From positions 21,266,909-21,330,908 of the forward strand of contig OY783199.1 in assembly GCA_963678675.1 (NCBI GenBank): 64,000 nucleotides of DNA, in the 5' to 3' direction. Numbering within the stretch: position 1 is the stretch's first letter; each line of letters opens with the position of its first letter. Below the pieces are notes generated by a model that was given only the letters and a program-made list of their open reading frames with translations, was not told the DNA's origin and ran no database searches. Source of the stretch: Xiphydria camelus (taxonomy: Eukaryota > Arthropoda > Insecta > Hymenoptera > Xiphydriidae). Below, one piece after another: positions 58,601-61,192 of this stretch. A program made the position numbers and the translations under genes.

Positions 58601-61061
58601 CGTACAATGTACTACGTGCATGTATAGTAAAGCTATTCTTACAGCATCGCGTAGATGTTCGACGTTGTCGCGCGACACGATTTGTCTTGTAATATCACCG
58701 GATATCTCGACGGTCGACAATGAAAAATGTTCTCGTACCCCGGTAGCGTATACATACTATACAAGAGACGGCTGTCGCAGGCGCGTCCGCGCAGTCGAAC
58801 GTGCACCATTAACAACAACGCCTCTCTTCCGTGTTCCGCCGCGTTGACTGAGCACGGAGCGATTTCGTGGAGGATAACTTTCACGGCCGGTTCGCTACAC
58901 CCGATAGGGGATAATCTAATATTTCCCACATCAGATTCTATAGGTGTACGGTTCGGGGAGGGAATGACGTTCATTCTCGCACGAAAACATTAGGGGTGGC
59001 CTACATACCGTGAGGGTTTCTCGTCGTCTTTTCCTCAAGGATATCGAGTTCGACTGCGATTATTTTCATATCCCCTCGGAGTTCAATTTTTTCACGTTAA
59101 ATTCATCGGGCTTTTCGATTGTTTGCCCGGAAAACGAAATTTTAGAAGTTTGCAATGACACCGTGACATCATAGGTATGTCCTCAAAGGTTCAGCCAATT
59201 CGGTTTTCCTGTAAATTTTTGTTATTGCAGATTTGAAGACTGAACACAATTGTTTACCAAGTATCTTTTCATTTTCCATTTTTGTCTTTATTTAAGCTGG
59301 AAATAGTATCTTATATCATAAGGCGGAAATTCGAGGTTTTTTCAGAATGTGTTTAATTAGGTCGTAACACGAGGCATGGTTTAGCGATGAGTCTCGCCGA
59401 AGGCGAGCCTTGTCCCCTTACCATGCCTCGTGCTACGACCTAAACACAGTCTTAAAAATCCGAGGATTTCAGCCGAATGACATAGGTATACTATTTTTCC
59501 TTACGAATGTCCATTTCTCAAAACAAAACAAACAGAAGTATACATGGCTCATTTCACGTTGCGTTTATCAGTTTGGAAAAAGGACCCACTTCGGACTAAA
59601 CAATCTTTTGACAGTCTGCGGACATCCGGTCGGTGTCACGCGGGAAAAACGCCATCTTACGGTCTAAAAATAGGCTAGAAAAGGCCTCGAAATGGGCATG
59701 AGTGAGGAAAAAGACATTTTCACCATACAGTAAATCTCTTTCGCACTCGTTGCTTGGCGTAAGTGTGTCTCTCTGGCGTTTCGATGACGTCACAACAATG
59801 TCGTAGAGAGAAACGCATTTATAACTCAGCGAATAATTATTTTTTCGGATATTTTTTTTTCGTTTTATATTGTATAGGGTAGATCGAGGTGAATCGGATC
59901 ATGGATTTATATTTCCTAAATCGTGGTGAAAATTAGCATTTCAATATTGTTCGTATTAGGTACACTGAGAAAAGAAAAGATTAAAAATTATTCTGTTAGA
60001 AGAATAATCTGAGTACAAAAGGTAAAATAGATTAAAAATTATCCTTCCAGGGTTTAAAATTTAACCTTCCTTAAGATAATTTTTGATCTATTTTACCTTT
60101 CGTACTCAGATTATCCTTCTAACAGAATAAATTTTAATCTTTTTTTTTTCTCAGTGCACTTCATTGGAAAGGAACGAAGTAGCATGAACGATCGAAATGT
60201 TAATTTTCAATATGATTTAAGAATAATATGAATCTATGATCCGATTCGCCTCAGTCTAGGTTCCCTATGCATACAGATTACAAATTGAATTAAAAAATAT
60301 GAATATCTTTAAATATGGAAACACTGAATTGGAGCAACTTTTGACCCACGATGGTAGAATATTTTATTGAAATCACGCTTCGATTTTCAGAAATATTCAA
60401 TATCATCGTTCGTTTAAAATTGACCGTCTAAGAAATAACCGCGGTTTAAGGGAAAATTGTGCACCTTACCAGCCAAAGCAATGCCCCCCTCCCCAATACG
60501 ATACCAGCATGTGCTTCTTGCGCAGGAAGGGGAGCGAACGAGACAACGGATTACAGTCTGCTGGTGGCGTGCTTCGCCGGCGGGGTCACCGCCGTTTGCA
60601 TACTCATCGTCGGCGTCACCCTGACGCTCTACCGTCGGGGCTCGACGCAGCCGGCGAAGATGCAGGCTCGGGTGGTGCAGTACAAGGATAAGGAGACGCG
60701 CGAGTATATCGTGCCCTGTACGGAGAAGGAGCCGAGGAAGGAGGAGAAGATCATCGTCGTGGATCCCCTCGAGGACGATCCCGACGTCATTCCCAACAAC
60801 AAGGTGGACAGGCGGTCCGACATCTTCGAGCCCACCTATGCAAAGCCCGAGAGGATGAAAAACTTTGGTAGCCTAAACGACTTCGATTACCCCTCGCCGT
60901 CGACGCTCCTGCAGGGCAAGCAGGACGCCTGGATGTACTCGAACGGATACAGCATGGAGAGACCGGAAACGCTGAGTCCGGTGCGGCCTAGCACACTTCC
61001 GGTGCATCGTACTCACGACATCTACACGAGGAGCTCGCGGGTCCAAGAAAGCTGTATATAG
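16590..61061 (+). CDS. Sidestep-family cell-surface receptor, complete (9 exons, 857 aa)
   Basis: Exons: 16590-16665, 46242-46586, 48452-48766, 49633-49784, 49858-50002, 50086-50379, 52291-52686, 52779-53093, 60526-61061. The 2574 nt join without a frame error. Order: signal peptide (residues 1-~16), Ig1 (26-140), Ig2 (141-245), Ig3 (246-344), Ig4 (345-442), Ig5 (443-~552), FN3 (~553-679), TM helix (690-715), cytoplasmic tail (716-857). Every Ig domain keeps its Cys pair and most keep the Trp. Five Ig plus one FN3 and the CxEGFDGGLP motif in FN3 match the Sidestep family. In flies these proteins bind Beaten-path receptors and guide motor axons and synaptic partner choice. Which of the several paralogues this is cannot be decided here. 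The only non-canonical splice is a GC-AG intron in FN3. Confidence 0.9.
16755..16810. repeat. Perfect 24-bp hairpin near the start of intron 1
   Basis: Arms 16755-16778 and 16787-16810 are perfectly complementary around an 8-nt loop. Flanking GTACCC/GGGTAC extends the pairing with one interruption. It is 90 nt downstream of the exon 1 donor, so it would fold within the pre-mRNA. It looks like a tiny fold-back MITE and also resembles a miRNA precursor in size. Confidence 0.9.
16976..17255. mobile_element. Fold-back MITE, family 3 copy 1
   Basis: Starts CGGAAAAAAATGATTCTGCAG and ends with the inverted equivalent. The halves share GCAAAACTAG, TTATCATGAC-, CAGCAAAAGATAT- and CCAATAATA-type blocks in mirror order. 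Copies 2 and 3 lie at 46915-47215 and 53260-53525. Confidence 0.75.
17440..17690. mobile_element. Fold-back MITE, family 2 copy 2
   Basis: Same blocks as 7249-7588: ACAAAGTTTGTGGTAAATTT, CGGGACAAGGC and GTTACGATAACTACAATTT occur at the left and inverted at the right. Confidence 0.75.
17684..17808. repeat. Small inverted repeat after the family 2 copy
   Basis: GCTGAGACCCGAGCTCATTT near 17687 pairs imperfectly with AAAATGGGTTAGTATTTCAG near 17784, flanking TTCAAGAAT/ATTCTTGAA. Possibly another short MITE. Confidence 0.5.
18213..18852. mobile_element. Outer inverted-repeat element, interrupted by a second element
   Basis: ATATCGAGGGTCAAAGTG at ~18219 and CACTTTGACCCTCGATAT near 18834 are inverted, enclosing the inner element at 18436-18830. 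Non-coding. Confidence 0.55.
18436..18830. mobile_element. Inner TIR element (395 bp)
   Basis: TIRs TAGGGTAAACCACCCAGTTA at the left and TAACTGGGTGGTTTACCCTA at the right. The phrase AGTTATTGGACA recurs internally (18645, and 18683 with one change). No ORF. Confidence 0.85.
18853..19390. other. Intronic, no feature recognised
   Basis: Moderately GC-rich unique-looking sequence inside the first Sidestep intron. No domain in any frame. Confidence 0.35.
19390..19690. mobile_element. Fold-back MITE, family 4 copy 1
   Basis: ACTGACAAAAAAATTTAGTTG at the left mirrors TAGTTGGAATAACTAATTTTTTGTC at the right. The centre carries ATTATCTTATTATTTATGAA with its inverted mate AATGAGATAATAATG. A partial second copy with the same centre is at 37930-38125. 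Confidence 0.7.
19826..20575. mobile_element. Older MITE split by the 19971-20541 element
   Basis: GTCGTCCAACTAAATATATAG at ~19866 and ATGTTTAGTTGGCCGCC at ~20552 are inverted remnants that lie on either side of the younger element. Confidence 0.4.
19971..20541 (-). mobile_element. Long-TIR DNA transposon remnant (ACAGGGTGTTCGG termini)
   Basis: TIRs of ~160 bp, starting TACAGGGTGTTCGG and ending CCGAACACCCTGTA, with TA at both ends, enclose ~240 bp. The minus strand at 20182-20373 encodes a fragment ending RCCMDMGGRHFEHLL. That resembles the C-terminus of insect DUF4817/Tc1-like transposases, which commonly end in a GGHFEHL-type motif. It lacks the catalytic domain, so it is a non-autonomous remnant. 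Confidence 0.6.
20820..21580. other. CpG-rich island within intron 1
   Basis: CGCG-rich with overlapping open frames on both strands and no domains. It may be an enhancer or internal promoter of the Sidestep-family gene, or simply a compositional domain. Confidence 0.3.
21615..21825. repeat. Dispersed repeat, first of a direct pair
   Basis: About 210 bp beginning near AGGTACCTATTAGCTTATAG and running through GCTTTATGAGTCATCATTAA and GAATCACATTATAATATAAA. The second member is at 40325-40535, same strand. Confidence 0.7.
21985..22200. mobile_element. Fold-back MITE with GGTCACGTGAC-type arms
   Basis: The left arm has CTTATTTTCAG, GGTCATGTGACCAAGATTAT and CGCAAACGAACAGTT. The right arm has AACTGTTTATTTGTG, AATAATCTTGGTCACGTGAC and CTGAAAATAAG in reverse order. 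Confidence 0.8.
22208..22430. mobile_element. Fold-back MITE, family 5 copy 1
   Basis: GAGAGAAAAAAATG at the left and an A/T-rich end near TTCAGTG at the right. Internal TTACGGGTGGGGGAATGCAG mirrors CTGCATTCGTCTATCCGTAA. Copies 2 and 3 lie at 34076-34297 and 38997-39221. Confidence 0.7.
22431..23720. other. Intronic, CpG-rich from 22860 to 23350
   Basis: A GC-rich patch with strings such as GGCGGGCGGCGCCGCGGCGG near 23106, flanked by AT-rich DNA. No domain in any frame. Possible regulatory island. Confidence 0.3.
24586..24593 (+). promoter_or_regulatory. TATA box of ribozyme element A
   Basis: TATATAAG, followed by ACCGCAA in both copies. It lies 51 nt upstream of the predicted cleavage position, so transcription would start just before the ribozyme. 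Confidence 0.5.
24631..24714 (+). ncRNA. Hammerhead ribozyme (type III topology), copy A
   Basis: Reading 5' to 3': stem III strand ending in U16.1 (24636), H17 = C (24637, a canonical GUC site), stem I 24638-24642 pairing with 24666-24670, core CUGACGA 24671-24677, stem II GUCCC 24678-24682 pairing with GGGAC 24699-24703 (with the usual G10.1-C11.1), core GAA 24704-24706, A15.1 at 24707 pairing with U16.1, then C-G, G-C, C-G. All core nucleotides known to be essential in hammerheads are present. Stem III is open, so this is the type III arrangement. Predicted cut: between 24637 and 24638. Loop 1 (24645-24655) is complementary to loop 2 (24688-24698). Confidence 0.82.
24724..24907 (-). pseudogene. 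Orphan exon fragment of an NSF-like AAA ATPase
   Basis: On the minus strand an acceptor (AATTTCCAG) is followed at 24907 by VFAEAHSYQKSCLFIDNIEA and, later, LLTERPDPGRKIFVVCTN. It resembles the Walker B region of the NSF second ATPase domain, where a hydrophobic strand, D-D/N-I-E and, ~30 residues on, P.GRK and a T/N sensor-1 position are expected. About 60 residues remain. The frame then runs straight into the antisense of the ribozyme element, so the exon's 3' end is missing. Neighbouring exons were not found. Other AAA families are possible. Confidence 0.45.
25135..25320. repeat. Degenerate minisatellite with TATGCCTT(A/G)TTCAGG units
   Basis: ATATGCCTTATTCAGG (25140), GTATGCCTTGTTCAGG (25212) and GTATACCTTGTTCAGG (25251) recur with CCTCAGGGCC and CCTGATCAGG phrases between them. 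Similar CAGG phrases are in the left arm region near 23960-24035. Confidence 0.6.
25471..26260. other. Intronic, CpG-rich from 25600 to 26220
   Basis: Open frames on both strands without domains; ordinary GC-rich non-coding sequence as far as I can see. Confidence 0.3.
26261..27095. repeat. Tandem array, five ~177-bp units (satellite-like)
   Basis: ATAACTTTTG(T/C)TACGTG-type unit starts fall at 26261, 26441, 26618, 26787 and ~26963 (periods 180, 177, 169, 176). Each has GAGATTGTAGTTTATGATAG, CATGGTTAAATTAACCAGA and TTACTGCATGGTAAT blocks. Unit-to-unit divergence is moderate. Confidence 0.88.
27440..27745. repeat. Local direct duplication, copy 1
   Basis: Shares with 28335-28645 a series of colinear blocks: AATATCTCGGTAAAACTC / AATATCCAATGAAACTC, CGCGGGTCGTT, CCGCGCGTYRATTTYYCTGA, AAAGCAYCGAGCG, TTGCTACGARTG. 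Spacing is about 890 bp, same orientation. Confidence 0.7.
27743..28083. mobile_element. Fold-back element, family 6 copy 1
   Basis: CACGGAGAAAATGGTTTAGT at the left pairs with ACTAATCCTTTATCTCCGTG at the right. Internal CCCCAGTAATAGGGCTCCTC mirrors GAGGAGCCTTATTACTGGGG. A second copy at 33370-33825 is interrupted by another MITE. Confidence 0.8.
28116..28333. mobile_element. TIR element (218 bp)
   Basis: TAGGGTAGAGTGAGGCTAAA at the left is matched by TTAGCTTCACTCTATCCTA at the right. A second pair, AAAAGT...TAAAAAGTGCC / ACTTTTTACC, lies inside. Non-coding. Confidence 0.7.
28335..28645. repeat. Local direct duplication, copy 2
   Basis: Second member of the pair described at 27440-27745. 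The 218-bp TIR element and the family 6 element lie between the two members. Confidence 0.7.
28646..30895. other. Intronic; CpG-rich island 29680-30720 with purine tract
   Basis: No gene recognised. 28646-29660 is AT-rich. 29680-30720 is GC-rich, with a ~70-nt GA-rich tract at 30438-30508 (repeated GAGAG), a possible GAGA-factor or H-DNA site. The 252-codon minus frame at 29676-30434 shows no domain and looks compositional. Confidence 0.35.
30904..31132. repeat. Direct duplication of a ~95-bp segment (period 139 bp)
   Basis: GATCGTTTGCCCTTTGT, CCCATGATTGCCCATCAC and TTTGTTTCGTTTGTCCAA occur at 30904 and again at 31043 with few changes. C9 at 31006-31014 separates them. Confidence 0.85.
31223..31356 (+). 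pseudogene. Orphan BTB/POZ exon (kelch-like type)
   Basis: Between a clear acceptor (AATATCGCAG) and donor (GA|GTAAGT) lies a 134-nt open exon encoding VGDRSFCAHKVVLAATIPYF followed by RTMFLSDFVENKEDIIEL. That is the core of a BTB domain as in kelch-like proteins: the D-x-x-F-x-A-H-K/R-x-V-L-A-A motif, then Y-F-x-x-M-F. No partner exon for the rest of the BTB, BACK or kelch parts is visible nearby. It lies inside the Sidestep intron on the same strand. It could be a duplicated fragment, or a real exon of a nested gene. The intact frame and both splice sites argue that it is young. Confidence 0.55.
31357..31721. other. Intronic spacer, nothing recognised
   Basis: AT-rich sequence between the BTB exon and ribozyme element B. 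Confidence 0.4.
31731..31800 (-). ncRNA. Hammerhead ribozyme (type III topology), copy B
   Basis: On the minus strand from 31800: stem III GAGCGU pairs perfectly with ACGCUC (31736-31731), H17 = U (31794), stem I UAAGG pairs perfectly with CCUUA, core CUGACGA, stem II GUC/GAC (with G10.1-C11.1), core GAA, A15.1. Predicted cut between 31794 and 31793. Against copy A, stem I changes G-U to A-U and G-U to G-C, and stem III is a full 6 bp. Loop 1 (31776-31786) and loop 2 (31745-31755) are perfectly complementary over 11 nt. Confidence 0.85.
31834..31841 (-). promoter_or_regulatory. TATA box of ribozyme element B
   Basis: TATATAAG on the minus strand, 47 nt upstream of the predicted cleavage position. 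The following ACCGCAA is conserved in copy A. Confidence 0.5.
31926..33369. other. Intronic, no gene recognised
   Basis: AT-rich. An open frame at 32345-32590 contains a hydrophobic stretch (LLGILLVATGLLVCVVFY) after an acceptor-like TTTTCAG, but I cannot tie it to a gene. About 32840-32950 resembles 54318-54430, a dispersed repeat. Confidence 0.35.
33370..33825. mobile_element. Fold-back element, family 6 copy 2, interrupted
   Basis: GGAAAAGGATTAGTACTTTT at the left and ACTAATCCTTTTTTTCCGTA at the right. CTTCAATGTTTCATCTCGAG and CTGTTACTGGGATAACT match the right half of copy 1. A second palindrome is inserted at 33520-33712. Confidence 0.75.
33520..33712. mobile_element. Nested palindromic MITE
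   Basis: TACACTGACAGAAA and TTTCTGAGTGTA form the ends. AACTATTTTGGACTCA mirrors TGAGTCCAAAATAGTT, and AGTTTTTATAGTTG mirrors the right half. Confidence 0.8.
34076..34297. mobile_element. Fold-back MITE, family 5 copy 2
   Basis: Ends ACTGAGAAAAAAATTTGGTT and its inverted counterpart ATTATTTTTTCTCTGTGTA. The centre has ACTTGAACTAATAATTGG and its mirror. Confidence 0.7.
34298..35500. other. Intronic; GC-rich 34300-34870, then AT-rich
   Basis: No domain in any frame. At about 35250-35330 two phrases (AGATCGGATGTTCC, AGACCGGGCGTTCCCGG) suggest a decayed minisatellite. Confidence 0.3.
35530..35710 (-). repeat. Dispersed insect repeat with AAGGAGGAGGTTCTCAA core, copy 1
   Basis: On the minus strand: AACAGACTTCAAAAAAGGAG, then GTTACTTCATATTT, AACCGACTTCGATGATTT and GGTCTCATATAAATTTG. 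A sister copy on the plus strand is at 45480-45650. I recall this motif as very widespread in insect genomes. Confidence 0.6.
35720..36476. other. Intronic CpG-rich stretch
   Basis: GC-rich 35800-36470. Frames on both strands without domains. Confidence 0.3.
36477..37433. mobile_element. Long-TIR element with nested MITE
   Basis: CTATACTTATACACCTAGAAC at the left pairs with GTTCCAGGTGTATAGGTATAG at the right. GTGAGTTATGACTATTTGTT, CATTACACAAATTTT and GGATATGACAGTCATGCACG-type blocks are mirrored deep into the element (arms of 200 bp or more). No transposase. A nested palindrome lies at 36583-36790. Confidence 0.75.
36583..36790. mobile_element. Nested palindromic MITE
   Basis: GAAGTTCCGAACGTTCGTTT at the left and GTGAACGTTCGGAACTTC at the right, with AAAATTTCGACTTTAAAAGA mirrored by TCTTTTAAAAAGTCGATATT. 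Confidence 0.85.
37432..38230. mobile_element. Fold-back element, family 1 copy C, composite
   Basis: The left arm has ATACGCCAGTGCAACGAGTT and ATATCGGTTGGTTCACTCCG. The right arm has ACCAACTGATATGCAACCCG and GCACTGGCGTGTATTAAACC. Between them lie an AT-rich palindrome (37735-37920, ATACGTGAATTTGGTCATAT mirrored by ATATATGACCAAATCCACAT) and a family 4 fragment (37930-38125). Confidence 0.7.
38231..38996. other. Intronic, nothing recognised
   Basis: Mixed-composition sequence without open frames or inverted repeats that I could see. Confidence 0.35.
38997..39221. mobile_element. Fold-back MITE, family 5 copy 3
   Basis: GGTCACGGGTGGGGGAACAC at the left is mirrored by GTGTTCCTCCGTTCGTGACC at the right. 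Ends AAAGAAAAAGATTAGT and ATTTTTTCTCAGTGTA. Confidence 0.8.
39222..40324. other. Intronic, no gene
   Basis: 39250-39740 is GC-rich with domain-free frames. The rest is AT-rich. Confidence 0.3.
40325..40535. repeat. Dispersed repeat, second of a direct pair
   Basis: Matches 21615-21825: TGCTTTATAAGTCATCATCA, TGATATTAAATGATTTGAAA, CTCAATTTTTCGTAAATA and GAATCACATTATAATGTGAA in the same order. Confidence 0.7.
40536..41611. other. Intronic CpG-rich island (40750-41600)
   Basis: Dense CGCG strings. Several overlapping frames on both strands lack domains. Possible alternative promoter of the Sidestep-family gene, unproven. Confidence 0.3.
41612..42126. mobile_element. Fold-back element (515 bp) with GCACGGAG ends
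   Basis: GCACGGAGAAGAATGAGTTT at the left is mirrored by AAATCCATTTTCCTCCGTGC at the right. Deeper, GGCACTGAGTATCCAGATTC pairs with GATACTCAGTGCCAGAATC and GGCACTGGGGTGACAACTC with GTTGTCACTCCAGTGCC. Confidence 0.85.
42225..42258. repeat. Perfect 14-bp hairpin
   Basis: AGGTTTGTATTATT, six-base loop, AATAATACAAACCT. Confidence 0.85.
43080..43370. mobile_element. Fold-back element with CRE-like TGACGTCA in each arm
   Basis: GTGACGTCACATAATTGTAA at 43133 and TTACAATTATGTGACGTCA ending near 43339 are inverted. The flanks CGTGATTGG / CACGTGATTAG are also mirrored. Confidence 0.7.
43371..44989. other. Intronic; CpG-rich 43530-44200
   Basis: No domain in any frame. AT-rich DNA with repeated CTTGTA/TACAAG phrases at 44260-44660. 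Confidence 0.3.
44990..45257. mobile_element. Fold-back element
   Basis: AAAACCTCCTAAGTCTGGTT, GGGGTTTTTCGACTATTCAT and TCTTAAAAAGCTGATACATT in the left arm are mirrored by AAAAGTTGACACATT-like, ATGAATAGTCGAAAAACCCC and AACCAGACTTAGGAGGTTTT in the right arm. Confidence 0.9.
45480..45650 (+). repeat. Dispersed insect repeat with AAGGAGGAGGTTCTCAA core, copy 2
   Basis: ACCAACTTCAAAAAAGGAGG, AGGTTCTCAACTCGACGCG, TATGTTACTTCATATTT, AACCGATTTCAATGATTTC and GGTGGTCCCATATAAATTTG. Same family as 35530-35710. Confidence 0.65.
46242..46586 (+). CDS. Sidestep-family gene, exon 2 (Ig1)
   Basis: Acceptor TTTTCCAG, donor TCG|GTGAGT, phase 1 on both sides. V-type Ig domain: VAGYQAQLPCDITPP (first Cys), VLWYDEVNQGQPIYSVDAR (Trp), then TDEGMYRCRVDYRNSPTRNQ with the D-x-G-x-Y-x-C motif (second Cys) and NLTVV. 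The LWYDEV-pattern and DARGK-type loop are typical of Sidestep Ig1. Confidence 0.92.
46915..47215. mobile_element. Fold-back MITE, family 3 copy 2
   Basis: GAGAAAAAAATAATTTTGCA at the left, TGCAAAATCATTTTCTCTG at the right, with GGGTTTTGCTGAG and ATTATCTGTGGCGATAAAAG mirrored. Confidence 0.8.
47216..48451. other. Sidestep intron 2 remainder
   Basis: T-rich pyrimidine stretches, then ordinary intronic sequence before the Ig2 acceptor. Nothing recognised. Confidence 0.4.
48452..48766 (+). CDS. Sidestep-family gene, exon 3 (Ig2)
   Basis: Acceptor GAACCGCACAG, donor AATC|GTGAGT, phase 1 on both sides, 105 codons. VPPEKPIIFTEARNS leads into an Ig domain with LFLLCEVRGGVPPPTVSWYL (Cys, Trp) and LKARLICEASNTPL (second Cys). 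Confidence 0.93.
48767..49632. other. Sidestep intron 3
   Basis: 866 nt, AT-rich, no repeats or genes recognised. Confidence 0.5.
49633..49784 (+). CDS. Sidestep-family gene, exon 4 (Ig3, first half)
   Basis: Acceptor TTTTCCCCGCAG, phase 1 in. KPLNVTIANKETHLSALR starts the domain, then DIMCSTFGSRPEAVITWWKG gives the first Cys and the Trp pair. I end the exon at AAT|GTGAAT (phase 0), because reading on leaves the Ig pattern. Confidence 0.85.
49858..50002 (+). CDS. Sidestep-family gene, exon 5 (Ig3, second half)
   Basis: A 73-nt intron separates it from exon 4. Acceptor CTCTTCGTAG, phase 0, begins FAENSNNTGSVLSYVPIIED; DDGKHLTCRAENPLVPDS carries the second Cys. The donor is CATT|GTAAGA (phase 1). 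A nearby alternative acceptor (TTTGCAG, 7 nt later) would break the phase. Confidence 0.82.
50086..50379 (+). CDS. Sidestep-family gene, exon 6 (Ig4)
   Basis: Acceptor GGTATTTCAG after an 83-nt intron, donor ATGT|GTAAGT, 98 codons, phase 1 on both sides. An I-set-type Ig domain: NEGDDVYFECIIKANP (Cys), QSWFKDGKEL (Trp), RRSAGRYSCLAANMEGKA (Cys). Confidence 0.94.
50380..50863. other. Sidestep intron 6, proximal part
   Basis: Contains a small inverted repeat at ~50727-50800 (CCAGTGAGAAATGGATCGTC mirrored by GACGACCCATTTCTCACTGG). Otherwise unremarkable. Confidence 0.5.
50864..51629 (-). mobile_element. Mariner-like element with unusually long (~194-bp) TIRs
   Basis: TTGGGTTGTCAACTAATTG at 50864 and CAATTAGTTGCCAACCCAA ending 51629 are flanked by TA. 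The inverted similarity continues to 51057 and from 51437. On the minus strand the ORF (51439-51131, 102 codons) begins at the inner edge of one TIR with MEGQDAHFKHILLYYFRKGK and gives the paired helix-turn-helix of a mariner transposase (NASQAHKKLCAVHW...CQNWFAFRSDDFS, then RPVEVD..., REIAEKLNVSH). A frame break follows, then LDYVKKLDLWVPHQLKEIH in another frame, and the catalytic half is gone. Confidence 0.85.
51665..52180. mobile_element. Two tandem copies of a fold-back MITE
   Basis: Each ~255-bp unit starts ACACAGA(AA)GACYGATA and has an internal GTAAATTGTAATGTAAACT and ATTTACTGGTATCAG end. Units run ~51668-51920 and ~51925-52178. Each is itself partly palindromic (ACTGTATT-ACAATAAAAGA against TTATTGTAAATATA). 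Confidence 0.8.
52291..52686 (+). CDS. Sidestep-family gene, exon 7 (Ig5 and start of FN3)
   Basis: Acceptor CTCGTTACAG, phase 1. ISLLCAVQAKPPPIDFHWTF (Cys, Trp) and YGTVACKAENRIGMQSMPC (Cys) form Ig5; VAGRPYPLHNCTAI begins the FN3 domain, where an N-C-T/S motif is usual in this family. The only donor that keeps phase is GACAAG|GCAATT, a GC donor. Reading through gives a TAG two codons later. Confidence 0.88.
52687..52778 (+). other. Putative GC-AG intron within the FN3 domain
   Basis: Begins GCAATT, ends CGGGCGCAG (92 nt; or 83 nt if the AG at 52768-52769 is used, which adds three codons). Both choices keep phase 1. A strong-looking TTGATTTTCAG at 52719 is out of frame with the FN3 exon. 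Confidence 0.6.
52779..53093 (+). CDS. Sidestep-family gene, exon 8 (FN3)
   Basis: In frame: EADPLVVKCAEGFDGGLPLT (family hallmark), SFELEVYSEENIYRIST, VFEVPGLEPGRNYRLLLYAV (FN3 G/Y signature), NAKGRSDPVVLE. Donor ACTG|GTGAGT, phase 1. The start could be 52770 instead. Confidence 0.9.
53260..53525. mobile_element. Fold-back MITE, family 3 copy 3
   Basis: CGGAAAAAAATAATTTCGCA, CCGTCATGACAGAAATATTA, AAAAAATATGTCCAATAAT at the left; TATTGGACATATCTTTTGC, AATATTTTTATCATGATAAC at the right. Confidence 0.8.
53526..55886. other. Sidestep intron 8, first part
   Basis: 54040-54240 is a dispersed repeat also seen inverted near 59740-59880 and weakly at 30745-30860. 54700-55700 is CpG-rich and contains G17 at 55161-55177. 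No gene recognised. Confidence 0.4.
55161..55177 (+). repeat. Homopolymer G17
   Basis: Seventeen consecutive G inside a GC-rich stretch; length is likely to vary and is prone to sequencing error. Confidence 0.95.
55887..56137. mobile_element. Fold-back MITE, family 7 copy 1
   Basis: CTGAGAGAAAAGATCTAGTT, GAATACAAACCTAATAGAAA at the left mirrored by TTCTATTAGATTCGTATT, GAACCAGACCTTTTCCAGGG at the right. GAATTTATTCACGTCGAACA mirrors TGCTCGATGTGAATAAATT. Confidence 0.85.
56380..57340. mobile_element. Family 8 fold-back element, interrupted by an inner element
   Basis: The left arm has ACATGATGTGTATTTGAAAC, CAGCAATTCAAGATACC and GAAAATTTATGGGATTCTAT. The right arm has ATAGAATCCCACAAATTTTC, GGTATCTGGAATTGCTG and GTTTCAAATACACATCAT. 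ATTCTATTGGTAAT and ATTACCAATAGAACG flank the insert. Confidence 0.85.
56628..57122. mobile_element. Inner TIR element (~495 bp)
   Basis: GGTAAGGTGAAGTGGGGTAA...TGTGTA at the left and TACACGCTTACCCCACTTCA at the right. GGGGCAAGTGTGTACC and TAAGTGCGTATGCAG-like phrases recur inside. No ORF. Confidence 0.85.
57530..57720. repeat. Family 8 fragment
   Basis: GGAATTTATTGGATTCTATG, TTTATCGAATTTTATATATA and AAAGTCCCATAAAGAAAATA match the arms of 56380-57340 and sequence at 62100-62200 and 63840-64000. Confidence 0.6.
57721..57986. mobile_element. Fold-back MITE, family 7 copy 2
   Basis: CCAGGGAAAAGGTCTAGTTG, GAATACAAACCTATATAT, TTTATTCACATCGAACGAG at the left, TTGTTCGATGTGAATACATT and TCGACTTTTTCCCTAAGTG at the right. 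It inserted next to family 8 fragments. Confidence 0.85.
57987..59355. other. Sidestep intron 8, middle part
   Basis: 58140-58400 is another degenerate fold-back (ACGATAGAAAATTG... mirrored by TTCTATCG). 58450-59000 is moderately GC-rich with domain-free frames. Confidence 0.35.
59357..59445. repeat. Inverted repeat with inner hairpin
   Basis: AGGTCGTAACACGAGGCATGG is mirrored by CCATGCCTCGTGCTACGACCT; the centre has CTCGCCGAAGGCGAG. The flanks (GATTTTT/AAAAATC-like) extend the pairing. Confidence 0.88.
59962..60160. mobile_element. Fold-back MITE with CACTGAGAAAA ends
   Basis: TTATTCTGTTAGAAGAATAA and CTGAGTACAAAAGGTAAAAT at the left; ATTTTACCTTTCGTACTCAG and TATCCTTCTAACAGAATAAA at the right. 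Confidence 0.9.
60161..60525. other. Sidestep intron 8, distal part
   Basis: AT-rich; ends with the acceptor GCTTCTTGCGCAG. Nothing else recognised. Confidence 0.5.
60526..61061 (+). CDS. Sidestep-family gene, exon 9 (TM helix, cytoplasmic tail, stop)
   Basis: Phase 1 in. After a short juxtamembrane segment (GRGANETTDY) comes a 26-residue hydrophobic helix (SLLVACFAGGVTAVCILIVG...) stopped by RR. The 142-residue tail has clusters of charged residues (TEKEPRKEEKIIVVDPLEDD), FEPTYAKPERM, a Ser/Pro-rich part (DYPSPSTLL) and a C-terminal ...RVQESCI. The last three residues S-C-I fit a class I PDZ ligand (S/T-x-hydrophobic). TAG at 61059-61061. Confidence 0.93.
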
Positions 61062-61186
61062 GCAGCTGCGATTTATCGCGCAATTCGCAGTTCCTCTCTC
61101 CCCCCTCCACCTCATTTCGAATTCATTGATGATTAAGCTACTCGATCGATTGACACGGGAATGTATATCGATGTTTGTACATAGAC

Positions 61187-61192
61187 AATAAA
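61187..61192 (+). terminator. Likely poly(A) signal of the Sidestep-family gene
   Basis: AATAAA 126 nt after the stop codon, followed by a T/G-containing stretch (CTCGTTGTTAAG). The best and nearest candidate. Confidence 0.6.
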
